Translations under genes and position numbers: made by a program
Source: Streptomyces gardneri
GTDB lineage: Bacteria; Actinomycetota; Actinomycetes; Streptomycetales; Streptomycetaceae
Length of the DNA: 64,000 nucleotides
Assembly (NCBI RefSeq): GCF_006539185.1
Contig: NZ_BJMN01000005.1
Span: forward strand, 124,001-188,000
Reading direction: 5' to 3'
In this document: in pieces, positions 16,291 to 24,056 of the stretch
Layout: each line of letters begins with the position of its first letter
How positions within the stretch are numbered: position 1 is the stretch's first letter
The notes under the pieces: generated by a model
What the model was told of the DNA's origin: nothing
Seen by the model: the letters and a program-made list of their open reading frames with translations, nothing else
Database searches by the model: none

Positions 16291-17817
16291 GTGACTTCGT
16301 TGCGAATATCGCGTACCCCGCGTAGCCCGCGTGCACGGATCAGACGCCTGGGTGTGGCGTCGGCAGCCGCCGGCCTGCTGGCCACGATGCTGGCGGCCGG
16401 ACCCTCGGTCGCCACCCCCGACCCCGGAGACGCCCTCACTCAGGGCACGGTCTCCGCGGAGCAGGCCGCCGAAGCGCGTTCCGCCATCCAGAGCGGTGAC
16501 ATCCCCGGTGTGGACGAGATCGTCCACAGCAAGAACATCGAGCACCTCGCCAACATCCCGAAGGACGCCCTCAAGGGCACCAACTCGGACCTCGCCTTCC
16601 AGGGCAAGTACGCCTTCGCAGGCAACTACGACGGCTTCCGGATCTTCGACATCAGCAACCCGAAGGCCCCGAAGACCGTCGCCCAGGTCCTCTGCCCCGG
16701 TTCCCAGAACGACATCTCCGTCTCCGGGAACCTCGTCTTCCTCTCCACCGACTCCTCCCGAAGCGACAACTCCTGCGCCAGCACGACGCAGCCCGCCTCG
16801 GTGAAGGAATCCTGGGAGGGCGTGAAGATCTTCGACATCAGCGACATCACGAACCCGAGGTACGTCGCCGCCGTCGAGACCGCCTGCGGTTCGCACACCA
16901 ACACGATCCTGCCCAAGGGCAAGAACGTGTACGTGTACGTCTCCTCCTACTCGCCCAACGCCGCCTTCCCGGACTGCCAGCCTCCGCACGACGGCATCTC
17001 GGTCATCAAGGTGCCGCGCAAGGCGCCCGAGAAGGCCGCGCTCGTCGGCTTCCCCGTCCTCTTCCCGGGCGAGGGCCCGGACGGCGGCGGCAACCCGGGC
17101 GGTCCCACCAACCCGGGCGTCTCCAAGACCACCGGCTGCCACGACATCACCGTGCTGCCGGAGAAGGACCTCGCCGCCGGCGCCTGCATGGGTGACGGCA
17201 TCCTCTTCGACATCAAGGACCCCGAGCACCCGCGGGTGATCGACCAGGTCCAGGACAACGTCAACTTCGCCTTCTGGCACTCGGCCACCTTCAACCAGAA
17301 GGCCAACAAGGTCGTCTTCACCGACGAGCTCGGCGGTGGCGGCGGCGCCACCTGCAACGCCGTGGTCGGCCCGAACCGGGGCGCCGACGGCATCTACGAC
17401 ATCGTCGGCAAGGGCGACAAGCGCAAGCTCGTCTTCCGCAGCTACTTCAAGATCCCGCGCCACCAGGCCGACACCGAGAACTGCGTCGCCCACAACGGCT
17501 CGCTCATCCCGGTCAAGGGCAAGGACCTCATGGTCCAGGCCTGGTACCAGGGCGGCGTCTCCGTCTGGGACTTCACGGACTCCGCCAACCCGAAGGAGAT
17601 CGGCTTCTTCGAGCGCGGCCCGCTGTCCGCCACCACCATCGCCACCGGCGGCTCGTGGTCCGCGTACTACTACAACGGCTACATCTACTCGAACGACATC
17701 GCCAAGGGCTTCGACGTCCTGAAGATCTCCGACCGTCGTACCGACCCCGCGAAGCGGATCCGGATGGACGAGCTCAACGTCCAGACGCAGCCGGACTACT
17801 TCGACTTCGACGACTGA
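16291..17817 (+). CDS. Secreted LVIVD-repeat beta-propeller protein
   Basis: About 508 residues. A basic N-terminus and hydrophobic stretch ending GPSVATPDP form a signal peptide. The body carries repeated strands of the LVIVD type, such as FRIFDISNPKAPKTV, VKIFDISDITNPRYV, ILFDIKDPEHPRVI and VWDFTDSANPKEIG, giving a propeller. Several Cys residues suggest disulfides. Activity is unknown; pairing with a DUF305 lipoprotein hints at an extracellular metal-related or wall role. GTG 16291 has GAGGA nearby upstream. The 3' end overlaps the convergent TetR gene by 22 bases. Confidence 0.87.
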   Translation: MTSLRISRTPRSPRARIRRLGVASAAAGLLATMLAAGPSVATPDPGDALTQGTVSAEQAAEARSAIQSGDIPGVDEIVHSKNIEHLANIPKDALKGTNSDLAFQGKYAFAGNYDGFRIFDISNPKAPKTVAQVLCPGSQNDISVSGNLVFLSTDSSRSDNSCASTTQPASVKESWEGVKIFDISDITNPRYVAAVETACGSHTNTILPKGKNVYVYVSSYSPNAAFPDCQPPHDGISVIKVPRKAPEKAALVGFPVLFPGEGPDGGGNPGGPTNPGVSKTTGCHDITVLPEKDLAAGACMGDGILFDIKDPEHPRVIDQVQDNVNFAFWHSATFNQKANKVVFTDELGGGGGATCNAVVGPNRGADGIYDIVGKGDKRKLVFRSYFKIPRHQADTENCVAHNGSLIPVKGKDLMVQAWYQGGVSVWDFTDSANPKEIGFFERGPLSATTIATGGSWSAYYYNGYIYSNDIAKGFDVLKISDRRTDPAKRIRMDELNVQTQPDYFDFDD

Positions 17818-18446
17818 CCGAGCCGCACCACGGGCGCGCTGTCGGGCGGACCTCCGTCCGGCGGCGCGCCCTGCTCCCAGCCGAGCCCGTACCGCTGGAA
17901 GAGCTCCCACCGCAGCCGCGCCATCGGCATCGGGGCGCCCGGCAGCAGGACCGCCACCACCGCGCCCATCAGCAGCGCGCGCAGCAGCGGATAGTCCGTG
18001 TCCACGTCCTCGGAGCCGTACCGGGTGACCGTGTCCCGCAGCAGGAACGCGAGGCGCTGCTGCTCCTGGCACTGCACGAACCCCTCGGCCTGAAGGATTC
18101 CCGCCATGTGGGTCCGCATCAGCGTGGGGCGTGCCACCGCGAGGCCCAGGATCGCGTCGATCGCCCGCGCCAGCCGCTCCCGGCCGTCCTCCGTGCGCGG
18201 CTCGCGCTCCAGCGCCTCCTCCAGCGTCAGGTGCATCAGCCGGTGCACCGCCGCCTGCAGCAGCTGCCGCTTCCCCGGGAAGTAGTACGAGATGAGTCCG
18301 CGCGCCGTACCGGCACGCTCCGCGATGTCGCCGAGCGTGGTCGCCTCGTAGCCGTGCGTCGACACCAGGTCCACGGTGGCCTGCAGAATCCGCTCACGTG
18401 AGCGTCGTCTGAGCTCTTCATTGACCGATGGGCTGCGCGGGGACAT
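17796..18446 (-). CDS. TetR/AcrR family transcriptional regulator
   Basis: About 216 residues. The HTH is TTLGDIAERAGTARGLISYYF within an N-terminal domain opening SRERILQATVDLVSTHGYE; the remainder is a helical ligand-binding domain with PTLMRTHMAGILQAEG. ATG 18446 has GGAG six bases upstream (an earlier in-frame start is not supported). The 3' end overlaps the end of the LVIVD gene. No divergent partner or clear palindrome was seen upstream, so its targets are unknown. TATATT (complement of 18478-18483) upstream is a possible -10 element. Confidence 0.86.
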   Translation of the reverse strand: MSPRSPSVNEELRRRSRERILQATVDLVSTHGYEATTLGDIAERAGTARGLISYYFPGKRQLLQAAVHRLMHLTLEEALEREPRTEDGRERLARAIDAILGLAVARPTLMRTHMAGILQAEGFVQCQEQQRLAFLLRDTVTRYGSEDVDTDYPLLRALLMGAVVAVLLPGAPMPMARLRWELFQRYGLGWEQGAPPDGGPPDSAPVVRLGQSSKSK

Positions 18447-18530
18447 GCTTGGCTCCTGCGTTGACTGGCTGCCGGCCAATATACTCAGCGCATCCCGTCG
18501 GCGGGCCCCTGTGGCAGGCCGGTGGGAAGG

Positions 18531-18573
18531 CCGTCTGTTCTGGGCGACACGGGGGATCGTCCAGAACAGGCGG
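18531..18573 (-). terminator. Hairpin downstream of the PAP2 phosphatase gene
   Basis: Arms CTGTTCTGG (18535-18543) and CCAGAACAG (18561-18569), extended by a few GC pairs, with a 17-base loop. It lies a few bases after the PAP2 stop, between it and the TetR promoter region. Confidence 0.55.
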
Positions 18574-18575
18574 CT

Positions 18576-19208
18576 TCATCGCTTCACTGCCATTCTCCTC
18601 CGGCGGTACGTGAGGACGGCGGCGACCACGCAGCACCAGCCGAGCAGCCAGCCGCCGACCACGTCCGACGCCCAGTGCACGCCCAGGTAGATCCGGGTCC
18701 AGCCGACCCCGAGCACCGAAACGACCGCGGCGCTCGCGAGGACGCTCCAGCCGCGCCACTCCGCCCGCCAGTGCAGCGCGAGCACCCACAGCAGCAGCCC
18801 GCAGGTCACCGTCGCGGTCATCGCGTGCCCGGAGGGGAAGGCCGCGAACCGCGCGGAGTCGACCGGGTCGGGCCACGCGGGCCGGTCCCGCCCCACCAGC
18901 GACTTCAATCCCTGCTGCAGACCCACCGCGACGAGGCTCGTGCCGGCCACCCACAGGGCGAGGAGCCGTTCCCGCCGCCACCACAGCAGCACCACGGCCA
19001 CGGCGGCCAGGGCGCGCATCGTCCAGGGATCCCACACCCAGTCGCTGAGGAGGCGGTTGAGGCCCGTGACGCCCGGCCGGGCGACGGCGTCGCGGTGCAA
19101 CTCCTCGGCGACCGACCGGTCGAAGGAGATCAAGGGGGACCAGCCGACGGCGACGAGCGCGAGCAGCAGGACGAACAGGACTCCGGAGACCACGGCGGAG
19201 GAGCGCAT
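18576..19208 (-). CDS. PAP2 superfamily membrane phosphatase
   Basis: About 210 residues with about five or six transmembrane helices. The three type-2 phosphatidic acid phosphatase motifs are present in order: KSLVGRDRP, FPSGHAM with the catalytic His, and the third motif around TRIYLGVHWASDVVGG with the second His and Asp. Probable substrates are lipid phosphates such as phosphatidate or undecaprenyl pyrophosphate at the outer face of the membrane. ATG 19208 has AGGA seven bases upstream. Same strand as the M56 gene but separated by about 70 bases, so co-transcription is possible. Confidence 0.92.
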   Translation of the reverse strand: MRSSAVVSGVLFVLLLALVAVGWSPLISFDRSVAEELHRDAVARPGVTGLNRLLSDWVWDPWTMRALAAVAVVLLWWRRERLLALWVAGTSLVAVGLQQGLKSLVGRDRPAWPDPVDSARFAAFPSGHAMTATVTCGLLLWVLALHWRAEWRGWSVLASAAVVSVLGVGWTRIYLGVHWASDVVGGWLLGWCCVVAAVLTYRRRRMAVKR

Positions 19209-19278
19209 GCGCCGATCCTGCCCGACGCTCCGCCCCGGGAGACTGTCCGCCCCGCCTTTCGCGGACGATCCGCCTCCG

Positions 19279-20214
19279 CTACCCCAGTGCCGTGAGCGCC
19301 GGGACGAAGGCCACGAGGACCGGGACCACGGGCACCAGGGCCGCGCAGGCGGTCAGGCGCAGCCGGCGCCCCGCCGTGAGCCGCGGAGCGGCCGTGAGGA
19401 GCCGGTGCACCCGCTGGGGCAGATCCGCGTCCGGTGCGGGGCCGGGACCGAACACGCCCCGGTCCTCGTTCAGTTCGACGAGGGCGAGTGCGATCGTCAG
19501 CCGCCCGAAGCGGCGCGAGGCGACGTCGTCGGCGGCCAGCTCCACCAGCCGGTGCATCTCCTCACGGAAGGCCGCGAAGACCGGGATGCCCGGGAAGCCG
19601 CCCGCGAGCGCGGCCGAGCAGTGCAGCAGCCAGTCGTGGCGGGCCCGGGCGTGACCCTGCTCGTGCGCCAGTACCGCGTCCAGCTGCCGGCCCTTCAGGC
19701 GGCGCAGCGCGGCCGTGGTGATGACCAGTTGGGGCGCGCCCCCGGCCATCCACCAGGCGTCCGCCCGCTCGCCCTCCAGGACGACGAGCCGCTCGCTGCC
19801 GGGCTGTTCACCGGGCAGCAGGGGGGAGCGGACGAGGAGATCGCGGTGGCGCTGCCTGCGCCGGGCGCGCGCCTGGCCGATCTCCCGGCCGAGCATCGCT
19901 CCGGTCCAGAGCCCACCGCAGGCCAGGGCGACCGCGAGGACGCCCGACCACGGTCCGGTCGTGCCGAGTTCGTACGCGTCGACCACCGCGCGCGGCGCGG
20001 GCGCGAAGAGCTGGCCCCGTACCGCCTGCCAGGCCGCCGACGCGCTCAGGGTCATCGACAGCGCGAAGCTCAGCAGCACCGCCGCCACCACGCACTGCCA
20101 CACCCAGAGCGCGACCACGGGTTCTCGCTCCGCCCAGTCGGCCCGCGCCAGCAGCCGGGGGGCCGCGAGGGCGGTCAGGAAGCCGAGCAGGAGCAGCGCG
20201 AGGGAGACCCACAT
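19279..20214 (-). CDS. M56 family (BlaR1/MecR1-like) membrane metallopeptidase
   Basis: About 311 residues with N-terminal transmembrane helices and a cytoplasmic zinc peptidase domain. The HEQGH motif (HExxH) is at residues 184-188, with downstream ELAADDVASRR supplying the third ligand. BlaR1-type proteins cleave a BlaI-family repressor when a signal is sensed, but no BlaI/CopY gene is adjacent here; the upstream neighbour is DUF5134. The penicillin-sensing C-terminal domain of true BlaR1 is also absent. ATG 20214 has AGGG eight bases upstream and is preferred over GTG 20223. Substrate unknown. Confidence 0.86.
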   Translation of the reverse strand: MWVSLALLLLGFLTALAAPRLLARADWAEREPVVALWVWQCVVAAVLLSFALSMTLSASAAWQAVRGQLFAPAPRAVVDAYELGTTGPWSGVLAVALACGGLWTGAMLGREIGQARARRRQRHRDLLVRSPLLPGEQPGSERLVVLEGERADAWWMAGGAPQLVITTAALRRLKGRQLDAVLAHEQGHARARHDWLLHCSAALAGGFPGIPVFAAFREEMHRLVELAADDVASRRFGRLTIALALVELNEDRGVFGPGPAPDADLPQRVHRLLTAAPRLTAGRRLRLTACAALVPVVPVLVAFVPALTALG

Positions 20215-20354
20215 GAGCGTCACCCTATGAGCGCGGTACTGGTCGGGGGTATGGCCCCGGACGCCAAGTGACGTACGCCACGGTTTCGTTGTGCGAACAG
20301 CGTGGATCGCCCGATCTCACAGAGCCGCAGGTCGCGCGGAGACACACGGCGCGG

Positions 20355-20951
20355 TCACAGCGTCACCAGCATCGCCACCGTCGCCAGGGCCATCGAGAGC
20401 CGGCATACGAGGGTGAGCTCCGGTCGGTGCGCCCAGGCCGGTCCGGGGCCGCCCGTCACCGGCACCGGCACCGGCCCCGTCTTCGGCAGCGCTGACGGCG
20501 CCGGTGCGAGCCGAGCCCCCGCGCGGAGCACGTACACCGTGTAGTAGAGGAGCAGCCCGCCCGTCAGCACGGGTATGCCGCCCGCCGTCCCCGTCGCGTG
20601 CCCCGAGTGCGCCCCCTGTGCGACGGGGGCGGCCATCGCCACCGCCATGTAGAGCATGGCGAGCGAGCCGACGAGGTGGTGCAGATGGTGCCCGCCGCGC
20701 CGGGCCGCGCCGGCCAGCCCGGACAGCGCTGCTCCGCCGAACACCGCCGCGTACACCGCCCAGCTCCACCCCGGCTGCGCCACCACCGTCGCGGGCAGCG
20801 CCATGACGGCCATGCCCAGGCCCATCAGCGCCTCGCCGCCCGCGGCCCGCCGCTCCTCCCCGGCGCACGCGCGCATCCGCAGCAGGCAGTACACGCCAGT
20901 CGCGGCGCAGAGCACGACCAGTAACCACCCCGACAGGGTCGCTCCGTGCAC
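20355..20951 (-). CDS. DUF5134 membrane protein with a TTA codon
   Basis: About 198 residues with about six hydrophobic segments and a His-rich loop (GGHHLHHLVG) near the middle, matching the actinobacterial DUF5134 family of unknown function; the His cluster might bind metal. GTG 20951 has GGGGAGG six bases upstream. Codon 10 is TTA (complement of 20922-20924), the rare leucine codon that in Streptomyces requires the bldA tRNA, so translation is probably developmentally limited. It lies upstream of the M56 peptidase on the same strand with a 140-base gap in which no gene was seen. Confidence 0.82.
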   Translation of the reverse strand: MHGATLSGWLLVVLCAATGVYCLLRMRACAGEERRAAGGEALMGLGMAVMALPATVVAQPGWSWAVYAAVFGGAALSGLAGAARRGGHHLHHLVGSLAMLYMAVAMAAPVAQGAHSGHATGTAGGIPVLTGGLLLYYTVYVLRAGARLAPAPSALPKTGPVPVPVTGGPGPAWAHRPELTLVCRLSMALATVAMLVTL

Positions 20952-21110
20952 GGCACACCTCCCCCTCTCCCAGGGGAATGCCCGCCGCCCGGGGGCCGCA
21001 CGCGGGCGCACGGGCGCGCACGGATGTACGAGGGGGAGTGCGAGATGCGCGCGTTAGGCTCGGGATGATCGCGCACGCCGATCGTCAGCGCCCGAGGGGA
21101 GCCCGTACGC

Positions 21111-21662
21111 ATGGACACCGCCACGTCCCAGGAGACCGGCCGGATCGAGTACCGCGAGGCGGTCCTGGACGACGTCCCCGTCCTCGTCCCGCTCGTCGAG
21201 TCGGCCTACCGGGGCGACGCCAGCCGCGGCGGCTGGACCACGGAGGCGGACATCCTCCAGGGGCAGCGCACCGACCCCGAGGGCGTGGCCGCCGTCATCA
21301 CCGCCCCGGGCAGCCGTCTCCTGGTCGTCGAGCGCGACGGGGAGGTCGTCGCCTGCTGCCAGCTGGAGCACCGCGGCGAGGCCGCCTACTTCGGGATGTT
21401 CGCGGTCCGTCCCGAGCTCCAGGGCGCGGGCCTCGGCAAGCGGATCATCGCGGAGGCCGAGCGGCGGGTGCGCGAGCTCTGGGAGGTCCGCGAGATGCAC
21501 ATGACGGTGATCTCCGTGCGCGAGGAGCTCATCGCCTGGTACGAGCGGCGCGGCTACCGGCGTACGGGGCGGATGACCCCCTTCCCGTACGGGGACGAGC
21601 GCTTCGGCGTGCCCCAGCGTGACGACCTGCGGTTCGAGCTGCTGGTCAAGCCGCTGAGCTGA
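21111..21662 (+). CDS. GNAT family N-acetyltransferase
   Basis: About 183 residues. The acetyl-CoA binding core is AYFGMFAVRPELQGAGLGKRII, with the Q/RxxGxG/A loop QGAGLG, followed by the conserved C-terminal WYERRGYRRTGR motif. This is a standard single-domain GNAT; the acceptor (small amine, antibiotic, or protein terminus) cannot be deduced. ATG 21111 follows GGGGAG. Its 3' neighbour is the DUF6421 operon 190 bases downstream on the same strand, which appears to have its own promoter region. Confidence 0.9.
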   Translation: MDTATSQETGRIEYREAVLDDVPVLVPLVESAYRGDASRGGWTTEADILQGQRTDPEGVAAVITAPGSRLLVVERDGEVVACCQLEHRGEAAYFGMFAVRPELQGAGLGKRIIAEAERRVRELWEVREMHMTVISVREELIAWYERRGYRRTGRMTPFPYGDERFGVPQRDDLRFELLVKPLS

Positions 21663-21852
21663 CGCAGCGTAGTCGGCGGGCGGGTGCCGGAGGCGGTCCG
21701 TACGGCGGAAGGGTGGCTTCCCGCCCGGCAGACAGGAAAAACTTCGGTCCCCATGGGGGTCGCACAGGATAATTTCTCTTCCTCCCCTTGTGTTGAGGAA
21801 CCGTGGATGGTTACGGTGTCTTAACGCGAGGTTCTCCTGTGGAGGAAGAGGC

Positions 21853-23259
21853 ATGACGGAAATTCTTGTGCAGGACGTGACCGGTGGGGCCATATCCGCC
21901 GATGCCCGGGTGATCGACCACCCGGCTTGGGCCGAGCTCAAGAATGCCGTGGAAGCGATCCGCCCCTGGCAGAACGCCGACGGCTCCATCGACTTCGAGG
22001 CCGAGGGCGCCCCCGCCCGCGCGCTCGTCGAGCTGACCGTGGACCGCCTGGTCGCCACCGTCGAGCAGCTCTCCCCGCTCGTCCCGCACGACGGCGCCTA
22101 CCACCGCGCCCTCGTCACGGACCTGCGCAAGTGGGTCGAGAGCGGCTTCACCGTGCCGGACTTCCTGGACTCCCTGATGGAGTTCCACCCGGCCGCCGGC
22201 CGTGCCGACGGGCTCCAGCACCTCGTGCTCTTCCCGATGTACACGCAGAACGGCAACCTGGACCGCAACTTCGAGGCCGTCGTGCTGCGCATGGTCTGGC
22301 CGGAGTGGCTCTCCGAGCTGGAGCGCACCCGCTACGACAACCCGGGCTTCTGCGGCATCACCTTCGAGGACTTCACCGCCGGGTACGACACCAACTCGGC
22401 CGTCCTCTTCCCGGAGACCGTCGCCGTCCGCGAGGTCCCCGAGCGCTTCACCTGGGGCGGCATCTTCTGCGACCGCGAGGCCGCGCGCTTCCGCAAGGTC
22501 ACCGAGGCCGCGGTCGACACCCTCGGCGTGAAGCTGCCCGAGGACATCGCCGTCATGCTCGGCGACCAGGAGCGCTGCCAGCAGGCCTTCGCCCTCTGGG
22601 ACCTGGTCCACGACCGCGCCCACAGCCGCGGCGACCTGCCCTTCGACCCCTTCATGATCAAGCAGCGCCAGCCGTTCTGGATGTACGGCCTTGAGGAGCT
22701 CCGCTGCGACCTCACCGCCTTCAAGGAGGCCGTGAAGCTGGAGGCCGAGGGCAACAGCCACGGCCGCGACGTGCAGTACGCGGTCCTGTTCGACCGGATG
22801 TTCCGCTTCCCGCTCACCGGCGACCGCAACCGCAACTACGACGGTCTGGGCGGCCAGCTCCTCTTCGCGTTCCTCCACAAGAACGACGTGGTGCGCTGGA
22901 CGGACAACGTCCTCACGATCGACTGGGACCGCGCCCCCGAGGTCACCAACCGTCTCTGCTCCGAGATCGAGACCCTCTACCGCGACGGCATCGACCGTCC
23001 GAAGCTGGTCCACTGGTTCAAGGCGTACGAGTTCGTCACCACCTACCTCTCCCCGCACCCGGGATCGAAGTGGGCCAAGGGTCCGGACGCCCTGGACCTG
23101 TCGCTGCCGCCGCGCAAGCTGGTCGACGACGTGCTTCCGGACGAGTTTCCGCTCAGCATGTTCTTTGAGGCCCTCGCCAAGAAGCTGAAGGGCGTGATCG
23201 CCGACACCAAGGGGATCACCGCCGCCGACGTCCCGAGCACCGAGCGGGTCGCCGCGTGA
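21853..23259 (+). CDS. DUF6421 family protein, possible HDxxH metallo-enzyme
   Basis: About 468 residues, soluble, conserved in actinobacteria, no known function. By eye it carries His253-Asp-Arg-Ala-His257 (WDLVHDRAHSRGDL) and, 24 residues on, Glu281-Glu282-Leu-Arg-Cys-Asp286 in YGLEELRCDL. This resembles a gluzincin zinc site in which the HExxH glutamate is replaced by Asp, with a downstream Glu ligand, recalling the HExxxH...EExRAE pair of M49 peptidases (inference). ATG 21853 has GGAGG nearby and is better supported than the upstream ATG. It is the first gene of an operon with an SDR (35-base gap) and a threonine aldolase, so it may act on an amino-acid-like substrate. Confidence 0.83.
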   Translation: MTEILVQDVTGGAISADARVIDHPAWAELKNAVEAIRPWQNADGSIDFEAEGAPARALVELTVDRLVATVEQLSPLVPHDGAYHRALVTDLRKWVESGFTVPDFLDSLMEFHPAAGRADGLQHLVLFPMYTQNGNLDRNFEAVVLRMVWPEWLSELERTRYDNPGFCGITFEDFTAGYDTNSAVLFPETVAVREVPERFTWGGIFCDREAARFRKVTEAAVDTLGVKLPEDIAVMLGDQERCQQAFALWDLVHDRAHSRGDLPFDPFMIKQRQPFWMYGLEELRCDLTAFKEAVKLEAEGNSHGRDVQYAVLFDRMFRFPLTGDRNRNYDGLGGQLLFAFLHKNDVVRWTDNVLTIDWDRAPEVTNRLCSEIETLYRDGIDRPKLVHWFKAYEFVTTYLSPHPGSKWAKGPDALDLSLPPRKLVDDVLPDEFPLSMFFEALAKKLKGVIADTKGITAADVPSTERVAA

Positions 23260-23294
23260 GCGACCTCATCGAGGACACGCAGGAGGCGACGCCC

Positions 23295-24056
23295 ATGAAC
23301 GCCAACGGAAACGGTGGACCGCTCGACGGTGCCGTCATCGCGGTGGCCGGCGCGGCCGGCCCCGCGGGCCGCGCGACACTGCTGCGTCTCGCCGAGGCGG
23401 GCGCGACCGTCGTCGGCTCCGACGCCGACCCGGCGCGCCTCGCGGAGGCCGTCGACGCCGCCCGCTACGCCCACGGCGGCGCCCGGGTCATCGGCGACAC
23501 GGTCGACCTGCTCGACCTGGACGCCACCCGCGACTGGGCCGCGAAGACCGAGAAGGAGTTCGGCCGGATCGACGGCCTGGTCCACCTCGTCGGCGGCTGG
23601 CGCGGCAGCTCCTCCTTCACGGAGACCGAGCTCAAGGACTGGGACTTCCTGGAGAAGCTCCTCATCCGTACCGTCCAGCACACCTCGCTCGCCTTCCACG
23701 ACGGGCTGCTGCGCGCCGGCGGACGCGGCCGGTACGCCCTGATCAGCCAGGTCGGCGCGCACAAGCCGCTCGCCAACAACGCCGCGTACAACGCCGGCAA
23801 GGCGGCCGCGGAGGCCTGGACCCTCGCCATGGCGGACTCGTTCCGCAAGCTGGGGGGCGACGACGGCCCGCAGGCGGCTGCTGCGATCCTGGTGATCAAG
23901 GCACTGGTGCACGACGCCATGCGCGCCGAGCGCCCCACCGCGAAGTTCGCGGGCTTCACCGACGTCAAGGACCTGGCCGACGAGATCGCCGGCCTGTGGG
24001 AAAAGCCCGCCCAGGAAGTGAATGGACAGCGTCTGTGGCTGACCCCCAAGCCGTGA
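23295..24056 (+). CDS. SDR family NAD(P)-dependent oxidoreductase
   Basis: About 253 residues. Rossmann nucleotide loop VAGAAGPAGRATL near residue 17 (a variant of TGxxxGxG), NAG-region equivalent VHLVGGWRG, and catalytic Tyr165-x-x-x-Lys169 in NAAYNAGKAA. Reduces or oxidises a hydroxy/keto group; substrate unknown. ATG 23295 has AGGAGG eight bases upstream; an earlier GTG at 23256 overlapping the DUF6421 stop is possible but less supported. Its stop overlaps the GTG of the threonine aldolase gene, so the two are translationally coupled, and together with DUF6421 they look like one pathway. Confidence 0.88.
   Translation: MNANGNGGPLDGAVIAVAGAAGPAGRATLLRLAEAGATVVGSDADPARLAEAVDAARYAHGGARVIGDTVDLLDLDATRDWAAKTEKEFGRIDGLVHLVGGWRGSSSFTETELKDWDFLEKLLIRTVQHTSLAFHDGLLRAGGRGRYALISQVGAHKPLANNAAYNAGKAAAEAWTLAMADSFRKLGGDDGPQAAAAILVIKALVHDAMRAERPTAKFAGFTDVKDLADEIAGLWEKPAQEVNGQRLWLTPKP

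Noticed and set aside
20224-20354. A BlaI-type repressor gene upstream of the M56 peptidase
   Set aside because: The gap has no open frame of sufficient length on either strand encoding a winged helix.
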